From the NCBI GenBank assembly GCA_051453625.1, contig JBOZIK010000001.1, forward strand, positions 208,589,718-208,653,717: DNA of 64,000 nt. Reading direction: 5' to 3'. This document shows positions 1-10,319 of the stretch, piece after piece. The notes below the pieces were generated by a model. It was given only the letters and a program-made list of their open reading frames with translations. It had not been told where the DNA came from and ran no database searches. Position numbers and translations under genes: made by a program. Positions within the stretch are counted from its first letter, which is position 1. Each line of letters begins with the position of its first letter. This DNA is from Welwitschia mirabilis (taxonomy: Eukaryota > Gnetophyta > Gnetopsida > Welwitschiales).

Positions 1-1536
1 TTTACTCTTTCAAATCAGAACAACCATTAGAAATGAAAATGGACTAGGAGAAAAGAGAGAATGATAGTTATGTGGAGGAGCACATTTTAGATGCACTAAC
101 AACTAGTAGAACTTGAAAAATAGGACACACAGATAGAAACATCAGAATGGATACTAGAAAAGGTAAAATTAAAAAGGAGATAAAGGAGGACATCTAAGAT
201 GATAAACATTCTCAACTATGGGATTGGCTATAAAATTTCCCACCTTTGAAGTCTTCTAAATACCATTTTGTTGTAAACCCCTTGAGGTATGCTACTTTTT
301 TGATAAAATTAGATGCTGATACTTAGGGGTTTAACTATCAGAGAGATTTCTACCATTCTTGGAAAAATATATTTTAAGATATGTTGTATCTTTTCTTGTC
401 CTTTGTGCTAATATGATATATCCATTTATGGATTCTCAAAGAAAATATAAAAGAAAAATAGCATGATTAAGTAAAGTTTCATTAGAGTTTTTTTTAAAAG
501 GTTAATATTAGATCTATAATGGTTAATATCAAGTTTGTGAGAAGCTAGACATAAGGAGTATATATGGGATTCTCAGAAAAAGTATTTATTTTATGAACTT
601 TAAGGTGTATAAAGGATTATGTTTTTTATGATACCTATGCAATTTTTTTTTAAATTTACTTTTACTTTTCAGTAAGAGAGACCAAACCTAAATCTATATT
701 TGGATAAGATAGATCTATATCGAATAAAAAAATCTTTAAGAAAACTTTGGGATTATTTACGAAAATAAAATATCAAGTCAAGCACATGGAGACTTCGTAT
801 TAATTTTTTAGAAAGAGAAGAAAGGTAGGTTAACTAATTTTACATTAGTTAATTGAAGAGCTTAATGCAAAAAAAAAAAAAATTGGTATGATGGATTCTT
901 TAAATAGTTTGAGTCATTAATANNNNNNNNNNNNNNNNNNNNNNNNNNNNNNNNNNNNNNNNNNNNNNNNNNNNNNNNNNNNNNNNNNNNNNNNNNNNNN
1001 NNNNNNNNNNNNNNNNNNNNNNAGTTAATTGAAGAGCTTAATTCCAAAAAAAAAAATGGTATGATGGGTTCTTCAAATAGTTTGAGTCATTAAGATAAAA
1101 AGAGTTTGATTCTATTTTACTAAGAAGGTCTATGATTCAAGCCTATAAAACCCTAAACATTTTAATATTATATTTTTGGTTAAATTTCAATAACTTAAAG
1201 AAAATGGACATTGAACCTTGAGTAACAATCTTAAAAGGCTTCATCTTATTACAAGGATTTTTTAATTCATTATTTGCAAATGTGATAGCTTAAATAAGAT
1301 CAGATCAAAAATCAGAAGCCTCATTGGTAACTGAGATTTTGTGACGTTTATTCTATTTATCAAAACATTTATAAAAATTTAAGAAATATTACTATAAAAC
1401 AAGTTTTTTCAAGAGAACAAAAGATCTAGCTATCATAGTTCCATAAATAAAGAAAAAGGTTTTTAAAGTAGAAATATTTAGATAATCGAATGAATATTTT
1501 TGGGTACATGGTTAACTAGAAATAAGTAGAAGTAAT
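1..1536. other. AT-rich sequence without a recognised gene
   Basis: I see no open coding frame or recognisable element here. The stretch adjoins the trnF end of the plastid-derived block, so part of it could be decayed trnF-ndhJ spacer, but I could not match it. A 100-N gap (923-1022) is flanked by the same sequence on both sides (846-922 and 1023-1099). Confidence 0.5.
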
Positions 1537-1609
1537 TAAAAACAACTAGAATTAAACTTGTGGCATGAGGATTTTTAGTCCTCTGCTCTATCAACTGAGC
1601 TATCCTAGC
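1537..1609 (-). pseudogene. trnF: Plastid-type tRNA-Phe pseudogene (trnF-GAA relic)
   Basis: Read on the minus strand this matches plastid tRNA-Phe over its whole length: D-arm GATAGCTCAGTTGATAGAGC, anticodon stem GAGGA/TCCTC, and a T-arm with AGTTTAATTCTAGT in place of AGTTCAAATCTGGT. The anticodon loop is CTAAAAA, so GAA has become AAA. The acceptor stem no longer pairs. Differences from the plastid gene are mostly C-to-T or G-to-A. It lies downstream of trnL on the same strand, as in plastid genomes, so it is a nuclear copy of plastid DNA and not a working tRNA gene. Confidence 0.88.
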
Positions 1610-1612
1610 TAC

Positions 1613-1659
1613 CGTGGTGAGCCTAAGGATTTTCATTCTTTTGCTCTATCAATTGAGTA
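1613..1659 (-). pseudogene. trnF: Second, partial tRNA-Phe copy in tandem
   Basis: A second trnF fragment lies directly 5' of the fuller copy on the same strand. It keeps the D-arm (CTCAATTGATAGAGC) and the anticodon region (GAATGAAAATCCTT, with GAA retained), runs into TCACCA of the T-arm side, and is then replaced by the 5' end of the next copy. It lacks the acceptor ends. Partial tandem trnF copies are known from some plastid genomes, so the duplication could predate transfer to the nucleus. Confidence 0.75.
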
Positions 1660-1863
1660 AAGGATTTATTCAATGAAATTATAAGTAGGATCAATTAATG
1701 GTTTATGTTCTATCATAAATATTAGAATTAATATAGTTTATTTTTGTTAACTTTAATTATTTCTCTTTGTCGGTATATATTTTTTTCTCTGTTCTATTTT
1801 TAATTTAGAAATATTTTGATAACCAGGTGTAGTACTGAAAATTTTGATTTTTGAGACATTGTT

Positions 1864-2182
1864 TAGGAATAGATTGACTTGAACTCTTATAGTCTTTTAA
1901 ACTAAAAAAGTTTCTTCTTACTTCAATTTGTATTATTACTATAATTAACTTGTAGAAATGAATTTTATCTTTATTATTATACAATTATGAATCCCGAAAA
2001 AGATTTACCTTCTCTTAAAAAAGAAAGATATAACCTACGTATATGAAACTTGGATTTGTCTTAGGATTTCCTATTCAAATATCCCAAGCTTACTTATATT
2101 GAAAAGCTATCATTTAGTGGGGTTTGCTACTAAAGCTTAAAAAAATAAATTCTATAGGGTCTACTGCTTCCATCATATCTCC
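1864..2182 (-). pseudogene. trnL-UAA: Plastid trnL(UAA) pseudogene with shortened group I intron
   Basis: The minus strand carries both exons of plastid tRNA-Leu(UAA). The 5' exon is at 2148-2182 (revcomp of CTACTGCTTCCATCATATCT, matching the universal trnL primer region) and the 3' exon at about 1864-1913 (revcomp of GAATAGATTGACTTGAACTC). Between them are recognisable intron ends, including the stretch next to the 5' exon (GCTATCATTTAGTGG) and the 3' part (TTGTAGAAATGAATTTTATC). The intron is about 234 bases; angiosperm copies are usually about 500, so its middle is deleted. The order trnL then trnF on one strand is the plastid order. Confidence 0.88.
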
Positions 2183-2346
2183 TATTTTTATTCATTAAAT
2201 GAAAAAAAAAATTTTTAACCCAATATTTTGAAAATTTAGTATTATATTTTGCAAGAGAGTTTTATATCTCTTTTCAAGATGAGTTGGTAGTGGAAAAAAA
2301 TCCCCATTTCTATCTTGAGTCCATTTAAACTATTTTTTGACTAAAG

Positions 2347-2370
2347 TAACTAACTATAAATAGTTAGTTA
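2347..2370. repeat. Perfect inverted repeat (10-bp stem)
   Basis: TAACTAACTA, then loop TAAA, then TAGTTAGTTA: an exact palindrome with a 4-base loop. Confidence 0.8.
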
Positions 2371-2404
2371 TTACAATTAGAAATTAGAAAATATTACTTA
2401 TTAT

Positions 2405-2428
2405 TTTACTTGTGCTTCCACAAGTAAA
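2405..2428. repeat. Perfect inverted repeat (10-bp stem)
   Basis: TTTACTTGTG, then loop CTTC, then CACAAGTAAA: an exact palindrome with a 4-base loop, 34 bases after the previous hairpin. Confidence 0.8.
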
Positions 2429-2455
2429 TTATTAAAATATTTATTTGATAAATAA

Positions 2456-3406
2456 ATAACATGTAATATTTATTTGAATTATAGAGAGAGATGCACACTT
2501 TGGAATGATATTATAAATCTAAATCAGACAATTAACAAACATTGGGTTTTGTTAGGGGATTTTAATTGCATAGCTCACCCTAAGGAAAAGAAAAAATTCT
2601 CCTCAGTTTCACCGAAAGATATAGAGGAATTACAAAATCTCTTTTTGAAGTCTCAAATATNNNNNNNNNNNNNNNNNNNNNNNNNNNNNNNNNNNNNNNN
2701 NNNNNNNNNNNNNNNNNNNNNNNNNNNNNNNNNNNNNNNNNNNNNNNNNNNNNNNNNNNNNNNNNNNNNNNNNNNNNNNNNNNNNNNNNNNNNNNNNNNN
2801 NNNNNNNNNNNNNNNNNNNNNNNNNNNNNNNNNNNNNNNNNNNNNNNNNNNNNNNNNNNNNNNNNNNNNNNNNNNNNNNNNNNNNNNNNNNNNNNNNNNN
2901 NNNNNNNNNNNNNNNNNNNNNNNNNNNNNNNNNNNNNNNNNNNNNNNNNNNNNNNNNNNNNNNNNNNNNNNNNNNNNNNNNNNNNNNNNNNNNNNNNNNN
3001 NNNNNNNNNNNNNNNNNNNNNNNNNNNNNNNNNNNNNNNNNNNNNNNNNNNNNNNNNNNNNNNNNNNNNNNNNNNNNNNNNNNNNNNNNNNNNNNNNNNN
3101 NNNNNNNNNNNNNNNNNNNNNNNNNNNNNNNNNNNNNNNNNNNNNNNNNNNNNNNNNNNNNNNNNNNNNNNNNNNNNNNNNNNNNNNNNNNNNNNNNNNN
3201 NNNNNNNNNNNNNNNNNNNNNNNNNNNNNNNNNNNNNNNNNNNNNNNNNNNNNNNNNNNNNNNNNNNNNNNNNNNNNNNNNNNNNNNNNNNNNNNNNNNN
3301 NNNNNNNNNNNNNNNNNNNNNNNNNNNNNNNNNNNNNNNNNNNNNNNNCCATTGTAAGCTGGATAGAGTGCTAATTAACACAAATTGGTTAGACCGCTTT
3401 CCTTAA
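2456..3406 (+). pseudogene. LINE endonuclease (APE-type) domain fragment
   Basis: The translation contains HWVLLGDFNCIAHPKEKKKF, the central LGDFN motif of the apurinic-like endonuclease that nicks target DNA to prime LINE reverse transcription. It is preceded by RERCTLWNDI. After a 688-base gap the frame resumes with HCKLDRVLINTNWLDRFP, the C-terminal part (CKLDRVL) of the same domain, followed by a stop at 3404. There is a stop in frame just upstream of 2456. The N-terminal catalytic part is absent, so it cannot be active. Confidence 0.85.
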
Positions 3407-3779
3407 TTGTATGTTGAGTTTCCTTCACCAAGCCTCTCAAATCACTCTTCGAGCATCCTCAACATCTCTATAGATCCAAAAGTAAAGCCTCCTTTTGGAT
3501 TTTGTAATTTTTGGTATGAGGATAAAGAGTTCCTCAGTCTTGTCTATTCTTCATAGAATGCCACTCCCCCTTGTAATACCTTGACAGTGCTTCACAGGAA
3601 ACTACATCATCTTAAGGTAGTTCTTAAAGGAAAATTTTTTGCTAAATCAAGTCTTCTTAGACAACAAACATAAGAAGCTTCTACAGAACACTAGAACATA
3701 CCAAAGAAGTTGGAAGTATCCCCCTAAATTGATAGGTTATCTCAATTAAAAAGGGTAGCCATTCAAAAATACAAATCTC

Positions 3780-4990
3780 TTCTTCATCAGGAATATTAGA
3801 TTAACAAACAACGAGCTAAAATAAGATGGGCCTCTGAAAGGGATGTAAACTCTTCATACTTTCATGCCTGTATCAAGGGAAGGAGTAATATAATTGCGAT
3901 TAATGTAATATATGATGCAAATAGTAATATTTTGACTAACCAGGATAATATCAAGGATAATTTCATTTCTTTCTTTAAGGCCCTTTTAGGTAAGGAGGTA
4001 AGGGTTTCAGATCTAGACACAAATATCTTGGCCGATGGTCCTTCAGTGTCTGAACAATAGTGCCTAAGGTTATGTGAGCTAGTTTCAAATGATGAAATTA
4101 AAAACTCTTTCTTTTCAATAGGTGATAATAAAGCTCTATGGCCTGATGGCTTCTCTGCAAAGTTTTTCAAGTCAACATGAAACATCATGGGCAATGACAT
4201 TTGTAAAGCAGTAAAAAAATTTTTCAATGACTTTAGAATGCCTCATAGTGTTAACTCTACAGCCATTATTCTAATTCCTAAATCAAATTCTCCCAATACA
4301 GCTTCTGATTTTCATCTGATAGCTTGCTGTAATGTTTTATATAAAGCTATATTAATGATTATGGCTCACAGACTGAAGGACGTGCTAGATGACATTATAG
4401 CTGATAATCAAGGGGCTTTCATCCCTCATAAAATCATTATCCATAATATTTTGCTCACCCAAGAGCTAGTTTAGCACTATGTAAGGAGAAGAATCAGCCC
4501 AAGATGTGCTATAAAGATTGATCTCAAGAAGGCCTATGATTTAGTTTCTTAACAGGGTCTGCTCAATTTGATGGACAAATTAGGTTTTCCTCTCAAAGTT
4601 ATTAAATGGATTAAAGCTACGTATCCTCACCTTTTTTTTCAATACTCATTAATGGAGCATTGGTAGGATACTTCCAATGAAAAAGAGGCCTAAGGCAAGG
4701 AGATCCACTATCCCCTTACCTCTTTTGTATTATTATGGAGTACCTATCTAGATGTCTAAGAAAGCTGTTTCAAAATCTAGATTTTTGATTCCACTCCAAA
4801 TGTAACAAGCTGCAAGTTACTCATTTATGCTATGTAAATGATCTCTTCATTTTCTGTAAGGCTGACTTTAAATCCATTAGTTTGATGAAATATATACTTA
4901 ATCATTTTAAGATGGTTTCGGGTCTTAAGGAAAACTCATGAAAAGTCAAGCGTTTTTTAGTGGTATTACCCAAGAGCAAAAAGTTAGATT
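3780..4990 (+). pseudogene. LINE reverse transcriptase, broken
   Basis: Recognisable RT blocks lie in order: AKIRWASERDVNSSYFHACI, then GDNKALWPDGFSAKFFK, then AIILIPKSNSPNTASDFHLI, ADNQGAFIPHK, then KIDLKKAYDLV (catalytic Asp of block A), [20 protein letters not shown] (template-grip block), and YVNDLFIFCK, where the catalytic YADD has become YVND. The pieces lie in more than one frame and are interrupted by stops (for example after TQELV near 4474). Loss of one catalytic Asp (ADD to VND) plus the stops make it inactive. This is the L1 clade type common in plants. Confidence 0.9.
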
Positions 4991-6420
4991 CCTTTATTTG
5001 CTAAGTTTTACAGAGGGGATCCTCTAGTTAGATATCTGGGAGTCCCTCTAAATTCAAAAAAATTGACCATCTTAGATTGTCTACCTTTCATACTTAGGGT
5101 AACTGGAAAAATTAGATCTTGGACTGTAAAATTCTTATCATACGCAGGAAGATGTGTGTTAATAAAAGCCATGTTACAATCAATCTNNNNNNNNNNNNNN
5201 NNNNNNNNNNNNNNNNNNNNNNNNNNNNNNNNNNNNNNNNNNNNNNNNNNNNNNNNNNNNNNNNNNNNNNNNNNNNNNNNNNNNNNCTAAATTCAAAAAA
5301 ATTGACCATCTTAGATTATCTACCTTTCATACTTAGGGTAACTAGAAAAATTAGATCTTGGACTATAAAATTCTTATCATAAGCAGGAAGATGTGTGTTA
5401 ATCAAAGCCATGCTACAATCAATCTTCTCTTTTTGGTGTAGAGTTTTTATTCTTCCTAATAAGATGCTACATGAAATCAATGTGCTTTGTAGGAAATTTC
5501 TATGGACAGGAAGAGCGATTAAAAAAAGCCCCTATTACCTGGTCTACATTGATAAAACCAAAAAAAGCTAGGGGACTGGGTTTTATAGACTCCATTTTAA
5601 TGAATAAAGCTCTAATATCCATCCAAATTTGGGTTTTAGCTCTCAAGAAAAATTTTCTTTAGGTCANNNNNNNNNNNNNNNNNNNNNNNNNNNNNNNNNN
5701 NNNNNNNNNNNNNNNNNNNNNNNNNNNNNNNNNNNNNNNNNNNNNNNNNNNNNNNNNNNNNNNNNNNNNNNNNNNNNNNNNNNNNNNNNNNNNNNNNNNN
5801 NNNNNNNNNNNNNNNNNNNNNNNNNNNNNNNNNNNNNNNNNNNNNNNNNNNNNNNNNNNNNNNNNNNNNNNNNNNNNNNNNNNNNNNNNNNNNNNNNNNN
5901 NNNNNNNNNNNNNNNNNNNNNNNNNNNNNNNNNNNNNNNNNNNNNNNNNNNNNNNNNNNNNNNNNNNNNNNNNNNNNNNNNNNNNNNNNNNNNNNNNNNN
6001 NNNNNNNNNNNNNNNNNNNNNNNNNNNNNNNNNNNNNNNNNNNNNNNNNNNNNNNNNNNNNNNNNNNNNNNNNNNNNNNNNNNNNNNNNNNNNNNNNNNN
6101 NNNNNNNNNNNNNNNNNNNNNNNNNNNNNNNNNNNNNNNNNNNNNNNNNNNNNNNNNNNNNNNNNNNNNNNNNNNNNNNNNNGCACAGTATAATTAAATT
6201 TCTTATAACAACCTGTATTTATCATATATGGAAAGTAATAAATGAAAAGATATTCAAGTAAAAGGACCTCAAGACTATCCAAATCATCAAAGAAATTAGA
6301 TGCAGCTTCTATCTAGACTGATGTCAATTAAAAAAATGAAAGACTCGTCAAAAAACAGAGTGTAGTATCAAATAGTGGATATCTCTCCCCATTTTATGGG
6401 CAGAAATGTTTAATATATTN
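4990..6420 (+). pseudogene. LINE C-terminal region (post-RT), fragmentary
   Basis: The region after RT encodes stretches typical of the L1 post-RT segment: KIRSWTVKFLSYAGRCVLIK at about 5108-5170, then FCRVF/ILPNKMLHEINVLCRKFLW-like sequence near 5440-5515, and TCIYHIWKVINEKIFK before a stop at about 6259. The expected Cys/His zinc-binding tail would lie in the 516-base gap. The 5048-5186 and 5287-5426 segments are near-identical flanks of a 100-N gap and should be counted once. Confidence 0.7.
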
Positions 6421-7225
6421 NNNNNNNNNNNNNNNNNNNNNNNNNNNNNNNNNNNNNNNNNNNNNNNNNNNNNNNNNNNNNNNNNNNNNNNNNNNNNNNN
6501 NNNNNNNNNNNNNNNNNNNNNNNNNNNNNNNNNNNNNNNNNNNNNNNNNNNNNNNNNNNNNNNNNNNNNNNNNNNNNNNNNNNNNNNNNNNNNNNNNNNN
6601 NNNNNNNNNNNNNNNNNNNNNNNNNNNNNNNNNNNNNNNNNNNNNNNNNNNNNNNNNNNNNNNNNNNNNNNNNNNNNNNNNNNNNNNNNNNNNNNNNNNN
6701 NNNNNNNNNNNNNNNNNNNNNNNNNNNNNNNNNNNNNNNNNNNNNNNNNNNNNNNNNNNNNNNNNNNNNNNNNNNNNNNNNNNNNNNNNNNNNNNNNNNN
6801 NNNNNNNNNNNNNNNNNNNNNNNNNNNNNNNNNNNNNNNNNNNNNNNNNNNNNNNNNNNNNNNNNNNNNNNNNNNNNNNNNNNNNNNNNNNNNNNNNNNN
6901 NNNNNNNNNNNNNNNNNNNNNNNNNNNNNNNNNNNNNNNNNNNNNNNNNNNNNNNNNNNNNNNNNNNNNNNNNNNNNNNNNNNNNNNNNNNNNNNNNNNN
7001 NNNNNNNNNNNNNNNNNNNNNNNNNNNNNNNNNNNNNNNNNNNNNNNNNNNNNNNNNNNNNNNNNNNNNNNNNNNNNNNNNNNNNNNNNNNNNNNNNNNN
7101 NNNNNNNNNNNNNNNNNNNNNNNNNNNNNNNNNNNNNNNNNNNNNNNNNNNNNNNNNNNNNNNNNNNNNNNNNNNNNNNNNNNNNNNNNNNNNNNNNNNN
7201 NNNNNNNNNNNNNNNNNNNNNNNNN

Positions 7226-8826
7226 GAAATTAGATGCAGCTTCTATCTAGACTGATGTCAATTAAAAAGATGAAAGACTTGTCAAAAAATAGAGTGTAGT
7301 ATCAAATAGTGGACATCTCTCCCCATTTTATGGGCAGAAATGTTTAATATCTTATTGATTTGAAAGTGTTAATGGCTATGGTCAGGCTTTCCTAGCTTTG
7401 ACCCTCTCTTTTGCTTCTCATGTTCTTTTAAAATGTTTATCCTATAGTAGGCCTCTCTGTTTTTCAACTTTAATTTCTTCCCCAGCTAGAAGCATATCTA
7501 ATGTCCATTGAACCTCTCAGCTTTGGATTTCCTCTGTTTCCTGGTGGATCCCCTTTTCTTGTACCTTGCTTCAAGGTAGGGGGGTGGTCTCTTTAGAAAA
7601 ATGAAGGATCCACCTGAGTCTTGTAGACTGTTATCATTTGCATTACATGGAAAACTTGAAGTAAACCAGATGATCATTTAAAAGATTCATAGAAATCTTG
7701 TGTGTGATGCCAAACAATGACGCTGTTAGAAAGCATGCTCAACTTACTTTATTTCTTCTCATTCATAGCCTGGAGACTCACTGCTCAGGCTTATGATGGG
7801 TAGCAAGGCACTCTAAATAATAGGGCCTCTGATCTCTAAACACTGAGATTTCCATTTGGCTGCGATGAAGCAAAGAGACTTTTCTATGTAAGACCAAAGT
7901 TTAACCCCATATCAGGCGCTCTGTGAAGTGTTTCTCCATACATTTTTATTGTTCTCCCCTTTGAAATAATCATGAGTGGCTGTTCAGCTTCCTAAAGTAA
8001 TGAGATCTTCAAGTAAGTGCTAAGCTATGCTTGCTACACCTAGCTCTCTTGATGCTGTATAGAATATTCTTAGGCCAAATGTAGTTGATCAGTGTAAGAG
8101 TCTAGATGGACAGTTTGACAACAATAGCTCATATAACGTCTGCAACTTTATCATTTTGGAGACATAGATAGCTGCCATAAAAGGTCAAGATACTAAAATC
8201 AAGCTTGCCTCCTAGGGGCCTTGATCAGCAGAACATATGGACCAATTAGTAATAGCAAGGTTCATCTGTATGTGTAGGCTTTCAAGACACATTAGATATC
8301 AAAAGAAGTCAACTTGTGGTTTCTGCTGAACATTGCTCCAAGGCTTTCAGCTATAGCAAATATCAATAGAGTGGAGGCATTTTAAAGATGGATTAAATCA
8401 CTTGCATGTTTATATACTCATTTTGGACAAAAAAGCAAAGGCAGTATCAGGCTTCCAGGATTGCTCTCCTGAAGAGACAACAGAATGTCAGGTGGAGATT
8501 AAGATTACGAGTTCGAGACCCATCCTGGAATGCCATTGTAGTAGCTAATGTATCCTCATGTATCCAGATTTTAATTAGAATTTTTTAGATTTATTTTTCA
8601 GTCTATTATTCTCTAAGACTCTAATTGGGTTTTTTTACGAAGTATCTATCCATCCTCAGTTTGTCAGAGTGATGTTTTCATTTCTCAGATTCTAGTTTGT
8701 TAAAAGTAGAAAAATATTTTGGGACTCAGCTGCTCTTGCCTAATTCAGTTCCACTTGGTTTTGTAATGAGTGGGGCTTTTAATGCTACGGTAATGAAATT
8801 CCTCTAATTTTCACTCAAAAAAAAAG
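7226..8826 (+). other. LINE 3' portion and 3' untranslated region
   Basis: This stretch is visibly less AT-rich than its surroundings and continues the LINE beyond the 806-base gap. Its first 127 bases repeat the sequence before the gap (6292-6418). I found no long open frame and could not firmly place an RNase H domain. It ends in the A-run at 8817-8825. Confidence 0.6.
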
Positions 8827-8832
8827 TTCATA

Positions 8833-8905
8833 GACTAATTATCTTAGAGGTTAGAGCATCAAATCTGTAATGCGATGGTTATTAGTTTGATCTTAATAGC
8901 TTGCT
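8833..8905 (+). pseudogene. trnT-UGU: Plastid-type tRNA-Thr(UGU) pseudogene
   Basis: The match covers the whole tRNA: TTAGAGGTTAGAGCATC (D-arm), CTGTAATGCGATGG (anticodon UGU kept) and TTTGATCTTAATAGC (T-arm and acceptor). The 5' side of the anticodon stem is changed (TCGCA to TCAAA), so the stem does not pair. Its orientation opposite to trnL and its position beyond the trnL-trnT spacer agree with plastid order, so trnL and trnT were neighbours before the LINE inserted. Confidence 0.88.
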
Positions 8906-9079
8906 CTTATATTATACACCTATTCTAGTTAACTTTTAGGAAAAATTAAAAATCCAAAACTAAAACAAGATTATAAACAAAAGGAATTTCATTTTTTTTA
9001 GAAATGATTGGAGTAGATAAATCAAAATATAGATCCAAATTCTTACTAGTAATAAGTCATTTGATTAACTTCATAGATA

Positions 9080-9152
9080 TAGAGTAACAGGGCTCAAACC
9101 TATAACTTTCATCTTAATAGGGCAATACTCTAATTAATTAAACTATAATCCC
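9080..9152 (-). pseudogene. trnD-GUC: Plastid-type tRNA-Asp(GUC) pseudogene
   Basis: Minus strand reads GGGATTATAGTTTAATTAAT..., matching plastid trnD, with GGTTTGAGCCCTGTTACTC at the T-arm and acceptor. The anticodon GTC has become ATT, and the anticodon stem is disrupted. It is followed on the same strand by trnY and trnE in the usual plastid cluster order. Confidence 0.86.
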
Positions 9153-9271
9153 TTTTATTTCTTGCTTGGATAAGTAATTTAGATTATCTAAGTTATAAGA
9201 CCAACAAAAAAATATCTGCTCATTCTAATATTCTTTTTATTTGATACTAGAATAGAGTCTATCTTTTTCTT

Positions 9272-9292
9272 TATATATATATATATATATAT
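9272..9292. repeat. (TA)n microsatellite
   Basis: About ten TA units lie in the spacer between the trnD and trnY relics. Confidence 0.9.
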
Positions 9293-9301
9293 TATTTATT
9301 T

Positions 9302-9386
9302 TTATCTGCATTAGATTTAAACCAACATAGGTATTAATACTAATGAGTTTACATCTCATCCCCATTAACCACTCGAGCATCAACCC
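9302..9386 (-). pseudogene. trnY-GUA: Plastid-type tRNA-Tyr(GUA) pseudogene, copy 1
   Basis: Plus-strand sequence TCCCCATTAACCACTCGAGC followed by ATCAACCC is the reverse complement of the trnY 5' half, and TTAGATTTAAACC marks the T-arm. This is the more decayed of two copies (the other is at 15664-15748). Confidence 0.86.
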
Positions 9387-9448
9387 AGTAATATAGAGTG
9401 TCTTTCTCATAATATGGTATTATACAAACCATTTTTTTCCTTTTTTTT

Positions 9449-9522
9449 AAAAGTCTTAGAAGAAGTTAAATCCCACTACCTCCTTAAAAGATAGATGTGC
9501 TAGGCCATTAGATGATAGGGGC
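9449..9522 (-). pseudogene. trnE-UUC: Plastid-type tRNA-Glu(UUC) pseudogene, copy 1
   Basis: The reverse complement of GCCATTAGATGATAGGGGC plus CCTCCTTAAAAGATAGATG matches plastid trnE from acceptor to anticodon arm. It is full length but mutated in all stems. It is third in the trnD-trnY-trnE cluster. Confidence 0.86.
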
Positions 9523-9659
9523 CTGTACTCATTTATCATAATATTCAACTTATTAGAAAGCTTTTAATAATATAAACAAATCTAGCATTTTGGCATGGTT
9601 TTTTTTAATGGATTTTGCGAAACTTTATTGCATCAAGAAAAACAAAAGGATTTTTGAAT

Positions 9660-9731
9660 CTGAGATGAAAGGATTTGAAACTTTGAATAATACAACCAAA
9701 TCCTATTACCTTACCACTTGACAATGCCCCG
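9660..9731 (-). pseudogene. trnQ-UUG: Plastid-type tRNA-Gln(UUG) pseudogene, copy 1
   Basis: The reverse complement of TTACCACTTGACAATGCCCC and of AAAGGATTTGAAACTTTG matches the trnQ D-arm/acceptor and T-arm. It lies next to trnE, which is not the common angiosperm plastid order, and is followed by psbK and psbI, which is. Confidence 0.85.
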
Positions 9732-10147
9732 TTTCTTTAAGTAAATAAGAAAATTTATTTCTTACAAATATTTTAAACAATGTAAGTATCAAGTCATGTT
9801 ACTACCAACTATATATATCTATGTATATTCTAAATTATAGAATGTTTGCTCTCAATCTAAATTACCTAAAAAAAAAATAAAAGTTAAATGTGTTAAGTTG
9901 CAGTTAGAAAGTAATGAAATAATTATTTTATTTGCTTTTTCTTGACTCATAAAAATAGCCTAGATTCTATACAACTTAAATGAAGACAACTTTCAAAACT
10001 ACTTTAACTAAATGATCTACAAATTGATTAATCTCTATTATACTTGATAAAATAATGTTTGAAAATCATTAATTAAAATCTATATGAATTTGTGAAATAA
10101 TTTTTATGAATTCAAAGAAAAATTGATTATTTTAAAGGAGACTAGAT

Positions 10148-10319
10148 ATGCTCAATTTTCTGTTATAAGACACCTTTGTTTTTTGGAAAAGTTTTCTTAT
10201 ATGCATTTTACTCAAAGCATACAAAATTTTTAACCCAATTGTTTATGTTATACTAGTTATTTGGTGTTTTTTTTAATTAGCTTTTATTTGATAGGCCAAT
10301 ATAAGTTTACATTAGATAA
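10148..10319 (+). pseudogene. psbK: psbK pseudogene, copy 1
   Basis: This is the plastid gene for the small photosystem II subunit K, between trnQ and psbI as in plastids. The start ATGCTCAATTTT and the end region are recognisable by comparison with the better copy at 16478. Here the reading frame is broken by small indels. Length is 172 bases against about 186 for a normal gene. It is a nuclear copy without a visible transit-peptide sequence. Confidence 0.75.

Larger units (their letters stand above)
2183..2455. other. Remnant of plastid trnT-trnL spacer with two hairpins
   Basis: This is an AT-rich stretch between the trnL 5' exon and the start of LINE homology. By position it should be one half of the plastid trnT-trnL spacer, split by the LINE. 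It contains two perfect 10-bp-stem hairpins with 4-base loops (2347-2370 and 2405-2428). Confidence 0.45.
2456..8826 (+). mobile_element. L1-type LINE (non-LTR retrotransposon), decayed, with poly(A) tail
   Basis: Endonuclease, reverse transcriptase, a C-terminal region and a 3' untranslated end ending in a run of A follow in the order of plant L1 LINEs. The 3' end TTTTAATGCTACGGTAATGA followed by CACTCAAAAAAAAA resembles plant LINE tails, and trnT starts 7 bases later. The 5' end looks truncated inside the endonuclease, because upstream sequence looks like plastid spacer. All coding parts carry stops and frameshifts. Large N gaps (2661-3348, 5667-6182, 6420-7225) remove much of it, and sequences flanking 5187-5286 and 6420-7225 are the same on both sides, so true length is uncertain. 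Confidence 0.85.

Noticed and set aside
2630-3381. Long minus-strand open frames across the N gap at 2661-3348
   Set aside because: Almost all residues are unknown bases. The + strand carries the LINE endonuclease.
8470-8530. tRNA B-box-like GAGTTCGAGACCC in the LINE 3' part
   Set aside because: No A-box at the right distance and no cloverleaf; likely chance.
8406-8588. 60-residue + strand frame in the LINE 3' part
   Set aside because: Short, and no LINE domain matches. The region looks untranslated.
8833-9731. Functional tRNA genes
   Set aside because: Stems are broken and several anticodons are changed.
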